Below are positions 1 through 11,474 of a stretch of 64,000 bases of DNA, in pieces. The DNA lies in the NCBI GenBank assembly GCA_000827325.1, contig KN832875.1:1054001-1118000 (forward strand). Direction: 5' to 3'. Positions within the stretch are counted from its first letter, which is position 1. Each line of letters begins with the position of its first letter. Origin of the DNA: Oidiodendron maius Zn. Taxonomy: Eukaryota; Ascomycota; Leotiomycetes; Myxotrichaceae. The notes below the pieces were generated by a model, which did no database searches, was not told the DNA's origin, and was given only the letters and a program-made list of their open reading frames with translations. Made by a program: the position numbers and the translations under genes.

Positions 1-1859
1 AGAAGGTAGATCGGTTATCGTGCTGCTAGCGACAATTTAGTTCTCAAGCAAAATTATTTTCCCTCGCGAACTTTCTCCAAATATCCATCTCATCCTCCAG
101 CTAAACCAGGATGACGCCGGACCAGCCCATCCAATATGGGATCTTACTTCCCTTCATGGATCAAGCCTTTTCTTCTTCCCTATGCGTCTAGCGACATGAT
201 GATCCGAAGCCTAGCCAACAGTGTAAGTTACCGCACAACTTCTCCCAACTACCATCATCTATTTGTCTTATTTTGATGAGAATATTACACAATTGAACAA
301 TCCAACTCTTACATTTCAATGGGGATTTGTATTTTCTATTTCTGAACTGCTAGCATGGATGATGCGGAGCTATTCCACACATCGAATGAAGTTTTACTAA
401 TTCCCATCAGGGTTTTACTGCTCAAATGACACCTTAGACAGTATAACGCTTCCAGATTGTTGCAACAGAAGTTGCTAAACTACCGCATTAGACTCATATT
501 TGTGCAGTTATTGGTTCAAAAGGTTCGTGAACGATATTTCACATATTTTCTCCACCAAGGGCGTGATGATTTCAAGACACAAATAGGAATTCCTCATTCT
601 GAAGTTATCATGTTGATTCCGTCTCTATTAAGTTTCAGCCTTGTCTGACCCTCACATACTCTCCACTATTGCTGTTGCTTTGAGGTTCATGTGCACTTAC
701 TGACCTGGCTGGGCAATTAGGTATATATCTCCCAATTCTATTCCGCTTTCGCTATTTCATGAAGAATTTTGAACGAACGGGCGGACAGACTGCGCGCTCC
801 TACGTATACTGTCATTAAAGCAAGGCGTACAAACCTTGTGAGAGCATATGGTTTGGAAGTGCTTGTTGAGAACTCGTCAGCTGACTAGAGCGAGACCGGT
901 GGAATTTTCAAATGATACATAGATCGTACATGATACTAACACGATGCTCTAGGTATATCATATGATCTCTTTTAGATTTTATTTCTTGGACCATAACCTA
1001 TATGATGATCTGTTTATTCACACTGTTTGAGGCTTTGGGTCCACCTTCGCCGATGAACATATTTACAAAAATCTGATTTAATGAGGTATGTGAAGCTGAA
1101 TGGACGATGTAGGGACCCAGCTAACATTGCCTAGCCTGAAATTTGTTTATGGTTTTTACATCTTGCAGAATCACTGCGGATTGCGGAAAAATTTCTGCTA
1201 ACACTTTTGTCTTACTAGCATATAACACGAACAGAAGCCGACTAATAATTTGGTTGCATGAGAAGGTAAGGTAAATTTTCTACCAGTCTCTTATCGATGC
1301 CAGCATGATAGCTCTGATGAATCCAAATATTTCGCTGTGTTCTTTCCGAGTTAAATCATTGAAGAAACATATATTTCACCTTGGAGAACTGAGATAGTTT
1401 CTCTTACTTGTACAGACGTTCCAGAAACTCTTTATTGAAGGAGTCAGCAGCTAATATAATGTTCAGGTAAATTACAACTCCTGCATATCTGCGGTGAAAA
1501 TACAATATCTCGTATGGTACTTTGCGCTATAAATAGAGTAACATTATTTATTATTTACAACTCAATGCTGACTATGATGCCGCGAGACATGTTGAAGGTT
1601 TGTTGGATGATCTCAGCCATAAATCCTCAAGGTCAATTGCATGAATTAAAGGCCAGCCGCAAATGGGTATCGAGTGCCAAAGAAGAGTTATGCGTGAAAA
1701 TAGGTAGAAACGCCTAATTTCAAGCCACATAGAACAATAAAGAAGGGTTTGCTTAACGCCTGGGGTATACCTCGTGTCGTAAACGCAGTTGCGCAGAAAT
1801 CATCCTTGAGCAAGTCTGAAGACACATCCAAACCAATTTCAAGACAACCTATGCATGCT
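1..1859. other. AT-rich region without a recognised gene
   Basis: This stretch is visibly richer in A and T than the genic parts of the window. The open frames are short, start at non-ATG codons or break quickly. Splice-like motifs occur (for example GTAAGT near 221), but I could not join exons into a recognisable family. It may be the far end of a gene outside the window, a decayed repeat, or plain intergenic DNA. Confidence 0.5.
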
Positions 1860-2825
1860 TCAGTCAAAAATTAATGCATTCAGGACATGACCCTCCTCCC
1901 ATCCTTCAGTTTCGAGAGACTCAGAAGGTCGCAAGAGCCTTCCCATGTACGCAAGTTTGAGACGCTTTGGTGGTTGGAGCTGGAAGAATTTTAGTCAAAC
2001 AATGCCTAGAGGATCTTGGCTGACTTACTTTCGCTGCTTCCATGAACTTAACGCTCAAAAACTGTATTGAGTCCTTTTTTGAAGCCTTGATAACCAGATC
2101 TTTCACCACCCCATCGCTGCGCCTAGCCTTGACAGAGATCTTTTCTTCTGGACGAGCGACTTTATTACCCTCCACAATAGTTACTTCTTTGGTATTCTCG
2201 CTCTCCTCACCCTTGCCTGCTGCCTCTAGTGTTACGGCCTGTACTATATTTGCAGGGTCCGAGACAATATGTTCTGGTAAGGGGTAAAACGCTCCGAAGC
2301 TATCGTAAGCTCCATCGGCAAGATCACCGGAGGGCACAGTGATTTCAGCTGCGGTTAAAATCTGTTGGGCGGTTGCAATGCCACCATCATTATCCATGTC
2401 ATCCCCGCCAGTCCACAAGATATCCAAAGCCACCCGAAGTGTCTGCCAGATCTCTGGCCGTCCTGTTACACGAGTATGGAAGAAATCTTCGCGCTCCCGC
2501 TCCAGCTCAGGCCCGGTCCAAGACCGACCCTTGCTCTTCCAGACATGTGGTCGTAGAGGGCGGTTTATGTGGCGGGAGAGCGCATGTGCGTGATCAGTTG
2601 GTGGACCATCAGTCTGGTTTGAGGCGTGGGTGGATGGTCGGGGCAGTGCAGCTTGAGATTGAGGTTGGGATGAGTTAATAGCTCGAGAGGATGAATGAGC
2701 GGGTCCTGCGGTGTACGGCGAGGAGGGAGACGACGTAGAGAGGCAGCAACCCTAGGTAAGACCTCGTGTCAGACAGTTTACTGAATACTCTGTAATAGTA
2801 TTAAGATTTTGAAAGAACACACCAT
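1860..2825 (-). CDS. UBTD-type ubiquitin-domain protein, probably N-myristoylated
   Basis: The spliced product is 281 aa. Exons are 2825-2823, 2751-2029 and 1979-1860. Exon 1 is just the ATG, followed at once by a GTGTGT donor; the join gives MGCCLST, which fits an N-myristoylation site (Gly2, Ser6) with palmitoylatable Cys3 and Cys4. About residues 65-150 match the UBTD1/UBTD2 N-terminal domain (HVWKSKGRSWTGPEL, ending in VALDILWTGGDDMDND). The C-terminus after the last intron (PPKRLKLAYMGRLL through NALIFD) is the end of a ubiquitin-like fold. Human UBTD proteins are about 230 aa and bind E2 enzymes; a link to membrane-associated ubiquitin signalling is inferred. The gene diverges from RPB12. 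Both later joins keep the frame and restore family-like sequence, so the model is solid. Confidence 0.85.
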
Positions 2826-3642
2826 TGTTTAAAGGTCGTTGTCTGTGCCGTTGAGTGTGTGCGAGCGATTTATTGTCGGATGACGCGGGGAGAACGAAGC
2901 CTTGTCGTCCTCCCAGAGTAAGGAGTGCCACCTGCAAGTCTTTGATGTATGCTATGGATATGATGGAGTATTGAATATCAAGCGAGAGTCCTTTTATCGT
3001 CAGACATTATGTATGTTGTTGAGTAGTGGAGTTGAAGACAGAAGTCTCATGGGTTAGAGTCTGTGGTTGAGCGGTAGCGGGATGTGACGAGGATGAAGTG
3101 AGGCTCGAGAGCTTCTGAGCTTCATGCTGCCACCCCCCTTCTATTAATCAAACTTGCAGCTGTGGTCACTGGCGCCTGCATTGGAATGAGGGATTGTATA
3201 TTTGGGACGCCCATTATTCTATCTCTATTTGAACAGGCTTGTCATAAAATCGATAAATAGTACCCTGGTTGTTCCAAGCTCCGCTGAGCCACTAGCAGCT
3301 TGCGAAAACCATGAGATACGGCATATTCAGGCAGATAGAGTCCACTCTGGACAGTCAAACAGTCAGTAGACATATCTGCTATATTGGATAATTATCCGAA
3401 TACTTGCTCTCATCGCTCTAGACTCCTTGTAACTTTGTCTACAGCTTGAGGAGTCAAGCGGTTAGATGTGGAGATTGCCCAAAAGGGAAAGATCGCTAAA
3501 TTCTGCCGGAGGTCACTCTGCAGTGTCCGGTATTTCTCAGCCTTGAAGACGTTTTTGCAGCTTCTCTACTATTCTCACGTCAACCCAGCACGAATACTAG
3601 GTCTCATCCACACACACCTTTAGTCCTCTCAAACGGATCAAT
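2826..3642. promoter_or_regulatory. Divergent promoter region of the UBTD-like gene and RPB12
   Basis: This 817-bp intergenic stretch lies between two divergent genes. The left part must hold the short 5' leader of the UBTD-like transcript, because its start codon sits directly before an intron. The part just before RPB12 is pyrimidine-rich, as is common upstream of fungal housekeeping genes. I identified no specific operator. Confidence 0.5.
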
Positions 3643-3915
3643 ATGTCTCGTGAAGCATACCAAGTCCCAGTTATGGCGCCCACGCCGGGTAGAGATGCCT
3701 TCCAGGCCGCTGGTGAAGGCCCCGCCATTAACTACTTATGCGGCGACTGCAACTCTAAAGTTCCACTGAAGAAGGGTGACCCCATCCGGTGCAAAGAATG
3801 TGGACACCGTGTTTTGTACAAGGAGAGAACAAAAAGGTGAGCTGGAATTTACTTGGGAAATAGTGACATGACGCTGACTCTCGTGAACAGAATGGTGCAG
3901 TTCGAGGCAAGGTAA
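3643..3915 (+). CDS. RPB12: RNA polymerase I/II/III shared subunit Rpb12 (RPABC4)
   Basis: The spliced length is 72 aa, normal for the family. Exon 1 is 3643-3836, the 54-bp intron is 3837-3890 (GTGAGC to CAG), and exon 2 is 3891-3915. The zinc ribbon is complete: CGDC near residue 32 and CKEC near residue 49, followed by GHRVLYKERTKR. The second exon supplies the highly conserved end MVQFEAR, which proves the intron. Rpb12 is a core subunit of all three nuclear RNA polymerases, and its C-terminus packs into the enzyme. It is convergent with the GPN1 gene, whose product helps import RNA polymerase II into the nucleus; the proximity is suggestive only. Confidence 0.95.
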
Positions 3916-4185
3916 CCGCGCGAGGGAATGTGAGGTCCTGTAATATCGGACGTTGACAGCAAGGAAAGCATAAACATAGCCAATGGTTGATGGGGGCTAG
4001 GCATAGCAGGCGTATTGGGTGCATGATATGGGTATGCGTTTCTTCAAGTCGCAAGCAGCAGACAAAAGTGCAATGTAAATCCGTCCTAGACTTGAATACC
4101 TTCAATTGTGGAGTCCTGCCCTATGGTATAGAAATGCGCCATGCAATGTTACCATCAAACGCCTTTTATCTAGCCTCCCAAACCG

Positions 4186-5428
4186 TTACATATTCATCTG
4201 GCTAGCTTTGAGGTATCTCGCAAAGCTGTGGTCGTCGTCGCGAGCAGACTGAGGTGCGGAATCATCCAAGGCCTTTTTATATTTGGTGCTCAAGCCACCA
4301 ACATCTTCACCAGCCCCTTCGGAATCGCCCTCATCTTCTTCATCATCTTCCATATCGCTTAGTGTATCCATATCAAACGTCTCTGCAGGCTTCTGCGAAG
4401 ATGCTTCGCCGGACACCGCCATATCCTTCATGAGCTTACCCAGCTCCTTCTCTCGATTTGCAATCTTCTCCTGCTCTCTCTGCTTCTTTCTCCGCTCCAG
4501 CTCAGGTTTATAGTCTCTATCGAACTCCTCAGCCTTCTTTCCAACGGCCGCAAAGAAGTCGTCGACACCGGAACCAGTCATTGAACTGACCCCCACCACA
4601 CTTAAATGCCGATAAAATTCCTCCAGGACGAGACTCATGCTATTTAGTAAAGACCCCATGTAACCGCTGCCTCCGCCTACCCCACTAGCATCTCCTTCTA
4701 GTCCACCGAAGCTGCCCATCTCCTCTTCGGCATGTAGTGCAGCTTGAAACACCTCGAAGTCCGTCATCCACTCTTTTGCGAACTCAGCATCTTTAACATC
4801 CGTCTTATTGAACACTAGGATCATAGGGAGTTTAGTTTTGTAAAGAATACTGCAGGCGTACAGCATATTGCTCATAAATGTGCTTGTAGATGCTGTGCGC
4901 GGCGTATCTATAATATATGCTATAACGGTTGGGAAGGTGGACGCCAGAGAATCTAGCAGAATGCTTCCAGATGCACTCCAGACGAAAACTTCAATTTGCC
5001 CAGGCGTGTCCACAAGTATGTTTTTGATGGGTTTTGCAGTAGGTTTTTCTGGATCAACCTGTGTTCTTTTTTCAAGGAGAGCGAGGATCTGATCTATCTT
5101 TGTAGTAAAGAGATTCAGGGATGTGAGGATTCCGCCGTTGGGGCCAAGGTTATATGCTTTCATGACCTCTTTGTAGTTGACTGAATCTCTAATGTCGATG
5201 TTTGACGTGAAGGGGACGTTCAAGACAGCAGGGTCAAGATTCATGACATATGGAGGCTCCTTTTGGGCATGGAGATGTGCATTTATTCGTTGCATGAAGG
5301 TGGTTTTACCGGAGCCAGGAATGATGTCAGTGAACATATTTGAGATTTGAGGAGGGAAACTCACCAGCCATGCCCACGCATACAATAGCGACAGGCTGGG
5401 CACCTGAAGAGGTCTGGGGAGTTGACAT
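4186..5428 (-). CDS. GPN1: GPN-loop GTPase 1 (Npa3/Gpn1), RNA polymerase II import factor
   Basis: The product is about 397 aa from two exons, 5428-5365 and 5315-4186. The N-terminus [10 protein letters not shown] joins [10 protein letters not shown] to form a perfect Walker A motif (GMAGSGKT). The signature GPN loop appears as LGPNGGI near residue 100, with NLDPA (about 51), DTPGQIE (about 140) and the guanine-specificity motif NKTD (about 195). The C-terminal third is charged and acidic, as in yeast Npa3 (385 aa). Family knowledge: GPN1 works with GPN3 in assembly and nuclear import of RNA polymerase II. The 49-bp intron has a normal GTGAGT donor and a CTGAC branch point but ends in TG rather than AG (see findings). 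It shares a 181-bp divergent promoter with cwf19. Confidence 0.93.
5316..5364 (-). other. GPN1 intron with non-canonical TG acceptor
   Basis: On the minus strand the intron opens GTGAGTTTCC, has ACTGAC as branch-point candidate and ends CATTCCTG before GCTCCGG. No AG lies between the branch point and the P-loop codons. Only this boundary restores the Walker A motif in frame. Confidence 0.6.
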
Positions 5429-5609
5429 GATTTCTTCCAATCTTCGAAGCCTGGTGTGGTTGAGGATAGTAAAGGTGCTGCAGAGGGAAAGGCGGGGCGC
5501 GTGGTGGGATGTCGGGAACAAAAATATTGTCGCCTCAGAATTCTGAAGCTTAGTTCGCTTCCCCAGATCGACCTAGACTACACAACAACCTTTACAAAAT
5601 AAACTGAAG

Positions 5610-7634
5610 ATGGACGGCCTTGACGAATTTGAGAAAGCTCTGGCAGAAGAGAAGAAGGCGAGAGAAAGAAGTGAGAAAGAAGTGGAAAAGGATCATGAGC
5701 ATAAACATCGACATCACCACAGTTCGAGACATCACAAATCAAGAGGCGCTGAGGACCGCTCTGGAGAGGGTCGGCGACATAAACGGCCAAGGAATTCAGA
5801 TTCTTACGATGAAGAAAGGCATCACAGGAGACATAGGCACGAGAAAACGTCAGATCCTCACGAAGATCTACCCCTTCCAGACGACGAGACGCCTCAATCA
5901 GAGGCACCGAAGGTAACCCGCGATTCCTGGATGACCGCGCCGTCTGGTCTAGACATTGACTACACACAAAGAGGCGCCAAGAAGGAGACAATGCCCCTTC
6001 CTCAGAAGCCTGATTATGAATTGAAGATCCATAAGAATGAGCTTAATATTCATCTACAGGATTTGGCGGATGGGAAACAGCTGGAGGATATTGTGCATGA
6101 AGAAGCACGGCACGAGGTCTCATATATATTTGGGGATGCAGGAGCTCAGTGGCGTATGACGAAGCTGGAAGCGGTGTATGCGCAGGCTGAGCGGAGCGGT
6201 CGACCCGTTGACGAGATTGCTGTCGAGCGATTCGGGGATCTACGAGCGTTTGATGATGCGAGGGAGGAGCAAACCGAGCTGGACCGTCGCCGACGCTACG
6301 GGGAGGGCTACGTTAGAAAGGAGAAGCCTACTGGCGAACTCTACCGGGAAAGAAAGCTGGAGCTGGAAGTAAGAAGGAGTCCGGACCGGCCTCGCGGAAC
6401 AAATAATGCAGAATTACCCCAAGGAGAGGTTATGAAGCCCGCTTCAGGAGCAACGGCCCAAATAGACCCCACAACGTTGAATAGGATGAAAGCTCAGCTA
6501 ATGAAGGCAAAGTTGAAGGCCGCGCCTGACGTTGCAAAGCTCGAAGCAGAATATAATGAAGCAATGGCCAGCTTCTCCGCTAACTCGGAGCCTGGCGTGG
6601 TTGTCTTAGGAATGATGGACAATCGGATGTTGGCAGGCAAGAGGGGCGAAGTCACAGCAATTGACAATAAGAGAGGACGGGAAAGGGGCTTGGTCAAAGA
6701 CAACGAGGATATGACGATAGAGGACATGGTACGAGAAGAGAGGAGGACTAGAGGACAGGCTGGTGGCGAGGGAATGAGAGCGGCAGAACGCATTGCCAAG
6801 GATGCCAAATTCGATGACGACTTGGATTACATGGACGATAACGCCAACAAGCTTGCAAAACGTGTGCAAAAGTCGGAGATCAACCTCAAGAACGCCGCTG
6901 TCGGGGAATTCCAGAAGATGAATCGAATCTTGGACACCTGCCAGCTGTGTCACCACCCGGAAAAGGATCAGCCGCCTGTAGCTCCATTACTATCCCTGGG
7001 CACGCGTGTCTATCTGACTCTGCCGACAGAGCCGGAGCTGAGTGACGGTAGCGCCGTGATCGTGCCAATTGAACACAAGACGAACCTACTGGAGTGCGAC
7101 GATGACGAGTGGGAAGAGATTAGGAACTTCATGAAGTGTTTGACGCGGATGTACCACGATCAGGGACGAGATGTCGTGTTCTACGAAAACGCGGCTGCCC
7201 CCCATCGGAAGATGCATGCCGCGATGCAGGTCGTACCACTGCCCTATAGTTTGGGTGAGACGGCCCCAGCCTTCTTCAGGGAGGCGATCCTGTCTGCAGA
7301 CGAGGAGTGGACGCAGCACAAGAAGCTGATCGATACGGCAGCTCGAGCTCGAGATGGGCTCGGGAAGCTCGCCTTCCGCCGATCCATCGCCAAGGAGATG
7401 CCCTACTTCCACGCGTGGTTCTCGCTGGATGGTGGGCTGGGACACATCGTGGAGGACTCTAATCGATGGCCGCGGGGAGATCTGTTCGCGCGGGAGATCA
7501 TTGGGGGCATGCTCGATATCGAGCCTGATGTCATAAAGAGGCAAGGGCGCTGGACACGAAGCGACACCCGCCAGGAACCGTTCAAGAAACGCTGGCGGAA
7601 GTTTGATTGGACCCGAGTGTTGACGGATGGGTAA
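5610..7634 (+). CDS. cwf19: Cwf19-like splicing factor
   Basis: This intronless gene encodes 674 aa. The first 100 residues are a charged RS/His-rich region (KHRHHHSSRHH). From about residue 430 the two Cwf19 domains follow. CwfJ_C_1 begins at NRILDTCQLCHH and contains a degenerate HIT-like loop HRKMHAAMQVVPLP. CwfJ_C_2 contains EMPYFHAWFSLDGGLGHIVE and ends RKFDWTRVL. Family knowledge: S. pombe Cwf19 and human CWF19L2 are late spliceosome components involved in lariat turnover. The ATG lies 32 bp after the last upstream in-frame break and is the first methionine. The gene is divergent from GPN1, so the two share a short promoter. Length and both domains are normal for the family. Confidence 0.92.
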   Translation: MDGLDEFEKALAEEKKARERSEKEVEKDHEHKHRHHHSSRHHKSRGAEDRSGEGRRHKRPRNSDSYDEERHHRRHRHEKTSDPHEDLPLPDDETPQSEAPKVTRDSWMTAPSGLDIDYTQRGAKKETMPLPQKPDYELKIHKNELNIHLQDLADGKQLEDIVHEEARHEVSYIFGDAGAQWRMTKLEAVYAQAERSGRPVDEIAVERFGDLRAFDDAREEQTELDRRRRYGEGYVRKEKPTGELYRERKLELEVRRSPDRPRGTNNAELPQGEVMKPASGATAQIDPTTLNRMKAQLMKAKLKAAPDVAKLEAEYNEAMASFSANSEPGVVVLGMMDNRMLAGKRGEVTAIDNKRGRERGLVKDNEDMTIEDMVREERRTRGQAGGEGMRAAERIAKDAKFDDDLDYMDDNANKLAKRVQKSEINLKNAAVGEFQKMNRILDTCQLCHHPEKDQPPVAPLLSLGTRVYLTLPTEPELSDGSAVIVPIEHKTNLLECDDDEWEEIRNFMKCLTRMYHDQGRDVVFYENAAAPHRKMHAAMQVVPLPYSLGETAPAFFREAILSADEEWTQHKKLIDTAARARDGLGKLAFRRSIAKEMPYFHAWFSLDGGLGHIVEDSNRWPRGDLFAREIIGGMLDIEPDVIKRQGRWTRSDTRQEPFKKRWRKFDWTRVLTDG

Positions 7635-9160
7635 AGTATCCGAGGCTGGGAGGCCCTCCGCCAAGGGATTTACCATATTCAGGGCGTTCGGGTGTTCCCC
7701 TCGCTCGCCGGAACGGTTCGTGCAGGCGAGCGAGTGTCAGGGTTAGAGGCCCACTGGCTGATATTGTACCTACTGTATTTGTGAGATGGAGGAGTAAGCA
7801 GGGAACGGGGCACTTCGTATGCGATCCGACGGTGATATGCGAAGGTCACACGGATAACTCGAGATATTTATTAATATACAGTTGTACCGAGGATGTAGTG
7901 CCATAACAAACACACATAAAACAGAGTTCGTTCCGTGGGCGAGAAGATTTTTCCGGGCGTGTATGCATCTGCAAGTATCTTGATCTTTCTGTCTAGCATC
8001 AACACTGCAGCGATTAGCCGCAATGACGGCGTGGGCAGATCCTTACGACCGACGACATGGATGGATTCCCCCGGGGCCCAAGTGCCATGCCCTGTGGGGT
8101 CCTCAGTAGAGCACTGTGTACAGTCTGTACCGTTCCTCAAGCAGAGACTATTGTCTCGGCGAGTATTGATGCATGCATGCATAGCCCATCCAGGGAGACC
8201 GCTTGTACATCACGCCGCAGCTACCGTACCTCAGGACCGCGCCAGGGCAACTTGTTGGCTCCTGGCTTATGGCCCGTGGGTCAGGGGCCTTCCTTTCTGG
8301 TGTGCCAGCATGAGCGTGCTAGGGCCTGGATCTCTTAGAGGGCGCTGTACCACCGAAATCTCCTTCCCAGCCAGCACACCTGCCGCAGCGAGGTGCAGCA
8401 TAGAGTCAATGTCAAGCAGAGGTGAACCGTCGGCGGGTGTGGACAGGTGAGGTACAAAGGGAGTACCTGCCTATGAATGTATGTCGCACAATACTGTATG
8501 TCACTTTGTTTGTACTGTGCCAGTGAAAAGCGTGGCCCATACTTCTTTCCACCCAGCTGGTCCGCGCTACTGTGGAAGTTCAGCATTCTTGGCGCCTCAG
8601 GCACTCAGTGGCTTTGTCAAGACGCTAGTCCAAAACGGGCGGCAGAATTTTCGACCTGTCTCTTGACACACTCTGGCGTGTCTGTATCACCACTGCGGCT
8701 GCACTGGGCGTCACACGTGATGGCCAGGGCGCCTGAATCACTAGCACCACGTCGTCAGTCAGCTTGCCGCCCACTGCTCGCACCCCCTGCTGCCTTTCCT
8801 TCCAGCAGCTCCCAGTCATCAAAGTCGCGCGTCAATGAACCGTCAAGTTCTCTCGGTAACCCATCTCTCGCTTCTGCCTTTCTATCAGAGAGAGCCGTTC
8901 GAGATATCGCGAGCCTTCTCGGTCTGCCGTGCGCCATCGAGAACGCTGCACGTCTTTGTTGTGTTGCCCTCGCGTGGCTCTGTCGACGGGCCTCCCTCTC
9001 AATTCACTGCTGCTCCTCTGGCCACCCGCGCCCTTTTTTAAGTTGTCGTCCATCCACCGCGGACCAGATCTGAACACCTTCCTTCCTCACCAACCGACCC
9101 AGCACGGAATCCGCCTTCCAAGCGCGTCTCGTTCCGTCCTGTGAGCCAGCCATCACTATC
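7635..9160. promoter_or_regulatory. Long upstream region of the Zn2Cys6 regulator at 9161
   Basis: This 1.5-kb gap separates cwf19 and the next regulator gene. The last 400 bases before 9161 are C/T-rich, typical of a long fungal 5' leader and promoter. Several open frames exist but none shows a known domain or sensible start context, so I call no gene. Long upstream regions are common for fungal developmental regulators. Confidence 0.45.
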
Positions 9161-11474
9161 ATGGCGCACAGCAACCGCAATAGCCCACACTTGTCGACGC
9201 ACCTGAACGGTTCTGCTCCCTCATCGCCGTCGATGTCGAACGCGCAGAGCCAGCAGCAGCAGCAGCCGGCCGGACAGCCGCGCCAGCCCGCTGGCTATCC
9301 CAGCCCAACTTCCTATCCGTCGCCATCGCTCTCGGGCGCACAGTACAACTATCCTCCTCCCAACAACCAGCAGCAGGTTAGTGAACCATACCGCAACAGC
9401 CCGACGGGCAGCAGCGGCTCCCTCTCCCTCCCCAGCATGCGGTCTTTGGATCCTCTCCAACAGCAGCAGCAGCAACAGCAGCACCTGGGCTCCCAGCTCC
9501 CGCCTCCGGTCGCGCAGATGGGCGGCTCCTACTATCACAACCAAGCCCAGAATCTCCCTCCGCCCTCCCAGTATCCCAATGTCACCTCCGATCCCATCGG
9601 CCCCAACATGCGCTATGCGCTCCCCGTCACCGACTCGCGCGTCATGAGCGGCGGTCGCCACAAGAAGGTGAGATAGGTCGTAATCCGCTCCCCCCAGCCC
9701 CGTATTATGCTGACATCGCACTGCGCAATTAGGAAATCAAGCGTAGGACCAAGACAGGGTGCCTGACCTGCCGAAAACGAAGAATAAAGGTGCGTACTCG
9801 ATGCGGTTTTCCTCTCAGCGCCCGACTGGCTGCGCGCGGTGTTGCAAGGACGTTGAGGTTCGTCTCGCGATGGGATCTTTTCGTCTACTTGCAAGCGAAT
9901 CTACCTAAGTAGGCGAAGGCACATGAACTTCGCTGCCAGGTCCGAGACGACGAGGGCAACAGCTTCACTCTGTTCTCTTCCACCGATCCAGTGTCGCGAC
10001 GCCCGCCATTCTTCCCTCCTCCCCTGCCCCGATCGTGTATGCTTGCTGCGAGCGATGCCATACTGACTCTGCTCCCTAGTGCGACGAACAGCACCCAGCT
10101 TGTCGTAATTGCCAAAAATCCAAGCGTGAGTGCTTGGGCTACGACCCGATCTTCAAGCAAGCTCCCGGCCCTGCTGCCATCCAGCCAGCTCCCAGCTCGG
10201 CCCCGTCGATGAGCTCGGCGGCCGCCACGGCCAACCCTTACGGAAACCAGCCCCAGATGCTCGGCGGTGCTTACGCCCCCGTCTCTAGCATGGCCTACGA
10301 ACCAGCCCTCTCTGCCGGCGTCAACTCTCCAGGCTCGGCGGGCCAGCAGTTCGAATATGCCTCTGCCATTGACCCGGCCCTCGAGGCTGCCGCCCCTCCT
10401 ACCACTGCTGCGGCGGGAAACAGCTACGGAGGTCAACCAGGTACGCTCGCCCACCACCTCACCAACCTTGCACCAGAGACCCAGAGTGCCAGCCCGTACT
10501 CATCAGGCGCGTCCCACACCCCGCACCTGCGAGGGGGTGGCCTCTCGCCCACGCCTCATACTGTTGACTTTGTAGAGGAAGCTGCTGACGTGAACTCTCT
10601 AGCCAAGAGAACTGTCGGTGACCTACTCGACATGGGCGGACCCTCGATCACCACAGCTGGCGACGCCCCTCAGCCTGCTGCATCATCCGAGGAGATAAAC
10701 CACCTGTACTTCAGCGTCTACGCTCCCGGCCTTGAGAGTTTCCTCGAATCAAAGTGGTTCTCTACAAAGGGTCTCACCAAGCTTGCCAGCGACAAGTCCC
10801 TGCTTGAGCAATTCTCCGGCCTGATCGCAGCGTTCAGCAAGGCCAATGCTGCTCCAGCCACTGAGGCGGCCGCGGCCATGGCGTCTACAGCGGGCACCGA
10901 AGCCAGAATTGTCTGGGCTCTCGCTACCATGGTCCGCTCCTCCGCTGCCGAGGCCAATGGTGCCGGTTCGGGTCTCGTACCTGCCGTAGACGACCCTGTC
11001 GAGGCTGCTCACCGCCTGGCGGTATTTGAAGCTTTGTTGACTGGTAGGGTCGCAGGGAGCAATCCTCTCACTCAACCTGTTGCTGGCAGCACAGATCATC
11101 ACCGACTTCGGGAGTTGGAGTTCTGGTATACTATGGGCAACTTTGTTTGCCTGGCATACGAGGATCCCGCTGGTACCAAGGATATTGACGATGCCCTCAG
11201 CGCCCTCCGCAACCTTCTTGACGGCAGAGAGAACAGGGATGTGCTTTATTCCATTGCCGTTGTCCGCGCCCTTAGCCAACGTGTCTCTGAGTACACCGAG
11301 GGCGAGCAACCCCTTCATCTTGACGAGAGTGACAACAAGAGCAAACTCCTTGTTGCAAAAAGGTTTGTCACCGATGAAGGCGCTGGAAATGGTACAACCA
11401 ATGTCATTCGGCGACTCTGCGGGCTTGCATCCCGTACCTGGCCGCCAATACCTCCTACGGCCGTTGCGAAGTAG
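9161..11474 (+). CDS. Zn(II)2Cys6 transcription factor (Moc3-like N-terminal cluster)
   Basis: The product is 652 aa from exons 9161-9667, 9733-9789 and 10080-11474. The first 165 residues are Pro/Ser/Gln-rich with a run of eight glutamines. The zinc cluster spans residues 178-205: CLTC, six residues, C, six residues, C, RN, C, six residues, C, preceded by basic EIKRRTKTG and followed by LGYDPIFK. That neighbourhood is characteristic of a widespread Pezizomycotina subfamily resembling S. pombe Moc3; the assignment is by memory of the motif. The remaining 440 residues are an Ala/Ser-rich linker and a helical region lacking an obvious fungal_trans signature. The 57-bp middle exon holds only the first half of the zinc cluster. 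Target genes cannot be inferred. Confidence 0.88.
9458..9481 (+). repeat. CAA/CAG repeat encoding eight glutamines
   Basis: Eight CAA/CAG codons in a row lie inside exon 1 of the Zn2Cys6 regulator. A second short Gln run occurs near 9252. Such tracts are typical of fungal activation domains and may vary in length between strains. Confidence 0.85.

Noticed and set aside
7935-9144. Several overlapping open frames of 60-200 codons on both strands before the Zn2Cys6 regulator
   Set aside because: They are low-complexity, lack domains and overlap each other in all frames, as expected for a GC-rich leader.
9221-9721. Leucine/arginine-rich 166-codon frame on the minus strand
   Set aside because: Antisense shadow of the Pro/Gln-rich exon of the Zn2Cys6 gene, including poly-Leu opposite the CAG run.
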